A program made the position numbers and the translations under genes. 5,756 nucleotides of DNA from JAZKIX01 sp040384645. Its GTDB lineage: Bacteria; Pseudomonadota; Gammaproteobacteria; Burkholderiales; Burkholderiaceae_D. Shown here in pieces: positions 5,688 through 5,756 of this stretch; position 1 is the stretch's first letter; each line of letters begins with the position of its first letter. Under the pieces are notes generated by a model, which worked only from the letters and a program-made list of their open reading frames with translations, had not been told where the DNA came from and ran no database searches. The stretch spans positions 1-5,756 of the forward strand of contig JAZKIX010000039.1 in assembly GCA_040384645.1 (NCBI GenBank). The letters run 5' to 3'.

Positions 5688-5756
5688 ACAGGCGATGCCG
5701 CCTCGTTGCTTGGCCCACGTCGGGAAAAGATGTAACACCGGGCCCAATAACGGACC
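5688..5756. other. Unassigned edge sequence upstream of argC
   Basis: These last 69 bases are more G/C-rich than the adjacent leader and hold a short inverted repeat, GGCCC 5712-5716 with GGGCC 5740-5744. All three minus-strand frames are open from the edge until stops close to argC (for example TAA at about 5685-5687), and the resulting peptides do not resemble a protein I know. It could be the end of an upstream gene or simply intergenic; the window is too short to decide. Confidence 0.3.

Noticed and set aside
5688..5756. A truncated upstream coding region at the right edge
   Set aside because: All three minus-strand frames are open over so short a stretch that openness carries no information, and none of the peptides resembles a known protein end.
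1..5756. A novel defence, mobile or CRISPR-like system
   Set aside because: Every gene is a chromosomal housekeeping or envelope gene; there are no transposase, integrase, tRNA-adjacent attachment or regularly spaced repeat signals.

Overview
The window carries ordinary chromosomal housekeeping genes of a betaproteobacterium, most likely from the Oxalobacteraceae (Herminiimonas/Janthinobacterium-like). That assignment is an inference from protein character, moderate GC content and the order tyrS / M23 peptidase / anmK / erpA / bactofilin / DUF6776-like / argC. I see no sign of a mobile element, phage, CRISPR array, toxin-antitoxin pair or defence cassette.

Layout: the first 105 bases are the 5' end of tyrS on the minus strand. 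A 168-bp divergent spacer follows, then two plus-strand cell-wall genes: a membrane-anchored M23 peptidoglycan endopeptidase of the MepM type (274-1644) and anmK (1753-2883), the anhydromuramic acid kinase of peptidoglycan recycling. A long hairpin with a T-run lies between them and ends directly on the anmK start codon. Downstream of anmK are a 13-bp perfect hairpin and then a perfectly palindromic, two-way terminator. That terminator is shared with a convergent minus-strand group, which in transcription order is argC (5651-4614), a membrane-anchored coiled-coil protein (4595-3837), a bactofilin (3825-3421) and erpA (3368-3018). The spacings in that group are 18, 11 and 52 bp. The 52-bp gap before erpA contains a consensus -10 hexamer, so erpA probably also has its own promoter.

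Working together: the endopeptidase opens peptidoglycan crosslinks in the periplasm and AnmK salvages a sugar product of wall turnover in the cytosol. The bactofilin and the coiled-coil membrane protein are plausible envelope-organising proteins placed between arginine biosynthesis (argC) and Fe-S cluster delivery (erpA). The link between these wall-related genes is inferred from proximity only.

I did not find a new multi-gene system. The points most worth checking are the terminator fused to the anmK start, the bactofilin/coiled-coil pair, and the absence of Shine-Dalgarno sequences on the three leftmost genes.
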